Assembly: GCF_050948215.1 (NCBI RefSeq)
Contig: NC_135157.1
Location: forward strand, 9,114,001-9,178,000
DNA length: 64,000 nucleotides
Direction of reading: 5' to 3'
DNA from: Halictus rubicundus
Taxonomy: Eukaryota > Arthropoda > Insecta > Hymenoptera > Halictidae
How positions within the stretch are numbered: position 1 is the stretch's first letter; each line of letters begins with the position of its first letter. The position numbers and the translations under genes are program-made. The notes beneath the pieces were generated by a model that was not told where the DNA came from, did not search any database, and saw nothing but the letters and a program-made list of their open reading frames with translations. Positions 59,720 to 64,000 of the stretch are shown in pieces.

Positions 59720-62700
59720 CTAGTTGCCAAAAAGTTCAGTATACGGCGTTCCATAAGAAATGTTTTTGCAGCCGCTGATAGTTGGTAGTATGTAGTAGTA
59801 AAATGATTCAGGCGGAGAAACACCCAACACGCGATCTATCATTCGAAATGGCAAGTTGATATCAAGCTGGCGTCCTGCTGGTCCAGATGGTTCCCAAATT
59901 ATATTGATAGGATTGTTAAACAAGGGTGTCGGGTTACTGCAAATATAAATAACGGATTTAGTACAATTTTAAACGGCATTAAGTTTGCAATTCGTTTCTC
60001 TCATTTTATTCATGTTCAAGTTTGCAGCCTCCTGAAGAAGATCGTAAACTTGACCTTGAAAAAAAAAGAAGGCAAATAATAGCAAACTTGAACCCGAATA
60101 AAATGAAAGGAATGAAGAAGTAGATTGCAAACTTGAACTTGAATAAAAAATTGTTTCAACATACCCATACTTCGCGAAATTTGTCCACAGTCTGACAAAT
60201 TTACGTCGGAAGACATTTAGAGAATGATTAGGATCAGTTATAGTGTCAAATCCGTAATCAGTGATAGTGAACAGGAGATTAAGTTCGTCGCCGTGGGTGG
60301 TTACTAGAAATTAACATTAATATTTTAATATGCCTCGAACATAATGTAAATATTATGCTCTAACATAAATGCATTCATATATGAAAATGAAATAAAAATA
60401 TAAATAATTGTAAGAAAAATAAAATGTAAAACATAAAGAAAAAACTCATTTCTCTCCATATAATTAACAAATTACCGTTCCATTCATGTTCACTTAACAC
60501 ATGTCGAGCAAAGTCAGTGTACGTGATTATGTAAAAGTAAACAGGATGATCGTCATTGTGCACCGCGAGAAATCGTTGGGTCAGATCAATCTCGGCGCTG
60601 TAGCTGATGGTTGACAATATCTGCGACCAGAATGAGAAACATTGTACTATTTAAAAATTACACTATAAAATAAAAATACACAATACAATAAAAAGTACAC
60701 TATAAGATTTAAAAATACACTCGAATTCAAGATGCATAAGAATTATTACCTGACTGACAGACTCAACCAAGGGAATGATCGCTTTCATATCAGGTATTAC
60801 AATGTTCAGAATGTTGATGACGTCTGCAACAAACACTAGAGTACCAAATTATAGTCAATCATTGGCAGAATCCTTTCTTGACTTGTTAAAATTATTTTGT
60901 GTTATTATTTATACCATATATATATATATATATATATATATTGCATTAAATATTCTATTTTGTTTCTGACAATTATAATGCAAATTGCACTGCCCATAAA
61001 ACATGTTAGAGCTTACAGTCAGAGAGTGCGAACAACTCATTGCGATTGAATCCAATCATCTTCGGTCCTTTACGTATCTGTCCGTTCATCATCAACGTGA
61101 TCGCGCATTCGTCGAGGAAAATGTTGTCCATACTAGTGATACTCGAATCTTCTACGGTTGGCTGAAACGGCCTCGTCAACTGCAAAACATTTACCAAATA
61201 CATGACTCGGTGGAAAAATTATAGCTTGTAGAACGTGCACCACCGATTAAAATGCAATACACACGAGGTCCGAGAGGATGTACATATTGCTCGTCGCCAT
61301 GACGAGATCGTACGCGCTGGCGTTCAGGAAGGATTGCAGAAGTTGTTCTCTGTTTGACGTGCCGAAGCCGAGAAGGTTCGCCAACATGTGAGCAGATAGG
61401 AAGGCTTCGTATGGTGGATGGGACAGGAAAATCAGTGGTGCGCCGCTTTGAGCGATAGTTCTTTGGTACAGCCCTGTGAACAAAGAAAATCAAACTCAAT
61501 CAGACTCAATCAAAGACCAAGTTTCTGCAATTTAATTTTACATTGTGTGCACATCTCGTACATATGTATCGAGGTCCTACTGTATTCATGATGCAAGTAC
61601 CTTTAGACTGATGTGATAGCTCGTGCAGTAAAACGGACGAGGATCCAGCGCTCTCGCCAAACAGCGTCACGTTATTAGGATCGCCACCGAATTCCGCAAT
61701 ATTCTTCTGCACCCACTTCAAGGCCATAACTTGGTCCTTCATGCCAGCGTTCCCGAGCGCGTCCGGGAGCCCCAGGCTCAGAAATCCTGAAATCGAAAAG
61801 ATCCATGATCAAGAATCCTCTAACAACAAGCTTCGATCGAAAGGAAACCGTTTCTACCTAGAGCGCCGAGCCGGTAATTAGGAACGACAATGATTACGCC
61901 TTCTTCGATGAACAAGTCGGGCCCGTACAGAGATTGATTTTTGTATCCCTGGACGAATGAGCCGCCATAAATCCACACCATGACAGGGTATTTAACCGTG
62001 GAATTGAAGTCCAACTACCAGAAATTGTAATCAATGACGCGTTAGTAATTTATCGAATCTTCCGAATCAACGCGCATCCGTTCACCGAATCAATTTGACG
62101 CGTTTTATATTTAAAACTGCTAATATTGAGTGTATTGTTCGCAGACGATGTAAATAATCGGCGATCTTTACCACTGGAGTGTATACGTTCAGATGCAAAC
62201 AGTCTTCGTCCCCCATGTACGTGTTTTTCAGGAAGGCTGTATCATATTGTGGGCAGGTTGGACCTTCCTCCGTTGCTTCGAACACTTCAGTCCATGGTGT
62301 TTTTGGAATTGGAGGCTGTGAGTTCGAAATGAATTGCTATGAATCCACTGTGCATGGAATTGAACTGTAATATGATTGTATGGAGCCTGTTTTCTTCGAA
62401 AATTATAATAATACAGTTTTAGAACATTCGCTGGTGACATAATTAAGTTTCGTCGCAAGAGACAATGTTGGTTCGGTATGAATTGACAATGGTAGTCAGA
62501 ATGATTAAATAAAGTATAAATTGTAAGTGTAGAAATAATTGAGAGTCTGACTTCGATGAATGTTGATTGTTAAATTTTCTGGAACGAGGTAAACTTGTCA
62601 AAAGAACATGAAGATTACTGTTGGTTCAACGTGATACATTGACCGTGATATTCGTGTGCGACTTCTGCACATTTGAAATTCAAAATACATTGAAGAACAA

Positions 62701-62926
62701 ATATGAATTAATTGCTTGGACTTGCCTTGAATCTGCGATTTCCAGTCGGTGGTTCAGCGAAAGGGATTCCCTTAAAAGTAGAATAGCTGACATTCTTGAA
62801 CAATGTTTGCTGAACGTATCCTTGCACAGGTCCCGAAGCTGTTCGAATAGTGTTCGTCCTAAGGAACCCTCGACACCGAACACATGTCAATAATAAAATA
62901 GATAAGAACACGAGTTTACGTTCCAT
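59720..62926 (-). CDS. Secreted carboxylesterase E3 (ten exons), shortened variant
   Basis: Exons in transcript order: 62926-62726, 62315-62172, 62014-61858, 61786-61601, 61473-61265, 61179-61017, 60823-60750, 60620-60476, 60303-60165, 59936-59720; 544 residues, phases consistent. Type-B carboxylesterase with signal peptide (MERKLVFLSILLLTC), FKGIPFAEPP, YGGSFVQG, Ser213 in GESAGS, Glu347 in NRNELF and His430 in TTHGDE, so the triad is complete. Compared with E1 and E2, the segment after the catalytic Glu is about 28 residues shorter and is divided by an extra intron (60621-60749). The exon 1 donor is GC in the context AAG|GCAAGT, the preferred GC-AG form. It is transcribed towards E2 and is the most diverged of the three. 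Substrate is unknown. Confidence 0.9.
60916..60941. repeat. (AT)n microsatellite in an E3 intron
   Basis: Pure AT dinucleotides within the intron between the sixth and seventh E3 exons. Confidence 0.9.
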
Positions 62927-62986
62927 TACTCAACACTGTACCACTCAGCTTCAGCTATACCGCTGTTCTGCTATACTAACTATTGT

Positions 62987-62994
62987 CTTTTATG
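62987..62994 (-). promoter_or_regulatory. Candidate TATA-like element of esterase E3
   Basis: On the minus strand this reads CATAAAAG, about 66 bp before the ATG at 62926, the distance seen for the other four genes. It is weaker than their TATATAA elements. Confidence 0.4.
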
Positions 62995-63662
62995 CTGAGC
63001 CATGCCTGGGTAGCGTCGTTATACATACAAACATTTGTTATGCATGAAGATCTACGTCATTTCATCTGGCATAATGTGTAGCTTTTTTTACATCGGCAGC
63101 TCTAAGAGCTGAAGCAATTAACCAAGAATACATGCATTTTTAACGAAATAAGAAATCGAGAATTAAAGAGAAGCAATCACTACTCTATGATTCAACGAAT
63201 CAGTTAGAGAATTCTCTTAACCCATTTGCATCATTAGCGTATATGCTTAATTCTCCTTGTCACTATCACCGGAGCCCAGAGTTGGGCAGTATCTAAATAA
63301 AAAATTATTTAAATAGCTTTCGGATACAGATACTCTGTATCTTTCGTTTTTATTCGAAGTCGGATGAATCGCGAGAAGTTATCTGTATCTTTATTTAGGT
63401 TTGAAGAGTTTCATTCGACCTGCCTCTCGGATACAACGCTACCATTTATTCGACGAATTTATTTGTAGATACTCTAGATACTAGAGTATTTGGCATAGAT
63501 GAAAATCAAATGTATCTTTTATTGGATAACCGGACCTCGGAACTCGGATAACCGACATTTTTATCCGACGTTGCCAAGTCGTAATACGTAAATACGTACC
63601 ACGGTATAGTGACTACCATTAATAATCGAACACTTTTTATCGTTTCAATTTTAAACGATTGT
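62995..63662. other. Flank of E3 and mobile-element-derived DNA
   Basis: From about 63277 the sequence is rich in GATAC and GTATC words in both orientations and begins with a hAT-like terminus. It may be part LTR or non-coding part of nested elements. No gene is seen. Confidence 0.45.
63277..63288 (+). mobile_element. Possible hAT-type terminal inverted repeat end
   Basis: CAGAGTTGGGCA resembles the CAG-G-TGGGCAA ends of hAT transposons. The partner end was not found inside the window, so the element would be truncated or continue beyond it. Confidence 0.35.
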
Positions 63663-64000
63663 TTACACAAATAAATTTTTATTATTTAAACGAGTCTCGT
63701 GCTTAATCCTACTCAATGGTTTTGTAAGAACGTCCGCGGCCATTTCACTCGTACGCAAGTGTTTTACAATGATTTCTCCTCGTTCTTGCACTTCACGGGA
63801 AAAATGGTATCTTGTATCTATATGTGTGCTTCGACCTTGGTACACGCTGTTTTTACTTAACTCTACCGCACTTAAATTATCGCAGTAAACTGTAACCGGA
63901 TTACTCAACGCTGAATAAATTTTCATGTGTTTTAACAAATTTCTCGCATATATGATTTCTTTGGTAACCTTCGACAGTGCCATAGAATCGGCCTCCATTG
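63663..64000 (-). mobile_element. Ty1/copia retrotransposon, RNase H end of pol (partial)
   Basis: The minus-strand frame is open to the window edge and stops at 63663. It contains EADSMALSKVTKEIIYARNLL, a copia-type TEAEY-AL motif in altered form, then YCDNLSAVELSKN (catalytic Asp), STHIDTRYHFSRE, and the closing ADVLTKPL. This is the C-terminal RNase H domain that removes RNA from the RNA-DNA hybrid during reverse transcription. Only the last 112 or so residues are inside. Whether the element is intact cannot be judged. Confidence 0.9.

Noticed and set aside
44654..62926. Juvenile hormone esterase assignment for E1-E3
   Set aside because: All three have GESAG at the nucleophile, not the GQSAG typical of validated juvenile hormone esterases. 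General secreted carboxylesterase is safer.

Overview
The window looks like animal, most likely insect, nuclear DNA. Genes are split by short GT-AG introns, intergenic DNA is A+T-rich, and microsatellites and degenerate minisatellites are common. There is an insect-type secreted carboxylesterase cluster and a Ty1/copia fragment. A hymenopteran source would fit but is not shown by the sequence. No tRNA, rRNA, CRISPR array or bacterial operon was seen.

Region 1 (about 1-9,000) holds the last two coding exons of a Scratch-type five-zinc-finger transcription factor (3686-4346 and 5670-6318). Its N-terminal exon must lie to the left of the window. Upstream intron-like DNA contains a diverged 110-bp direct duplication, and downstream is a likely 3' UTR.

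Region 2 (about 9,000-42,700) is some 34 kb with no convincing gene. It holds microsatellites, several degenerate tandem repeats, a 494-bp block with five copies of a 16-bp palindrome inside an imperfect terminal inverted repeat (29499-29992), a repeat carrying YY1/Pho-like CCGCCATCTTG sites (about 32.9-33.5 kb), and an A-rich stretch at 30-36.3 kb ending near an AATAAA.

Region 3 (about 42,700-63,000) is a compact cluster of five genes for secreted proteins. From left to right they are: a small secreted protein with a GVPGLPG linker and one basic-flanked unit (42990-43472, +); carboxylesterase E1 (44654-48152, +); a large multi-peptide precursor (49012-51809, +); carboxylesterase E2 (54041-57594, +); and carboxylesterase E3 (59720-62926, -). 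The large precursor has 20 tandem units of 33-34 residues, each ending in Gly-Lys-Arg. All three esterases keep the Ser-Glu-His triad and share most intron positions. The five genes have a TATA-type element about 56-66 bp before the ATG. I infer a co-expressed exocrine gland or secretory-tissue locus in which peptides and esterases are secreted together. The peptide precursor family is the best candidate for an undescribed system.

Region 4 (about 63,000-64,000) contains a hAT-like terminal sequence and the RNase H end of a Ty1/copia polyprotein on the minus strand, running off the window edge.
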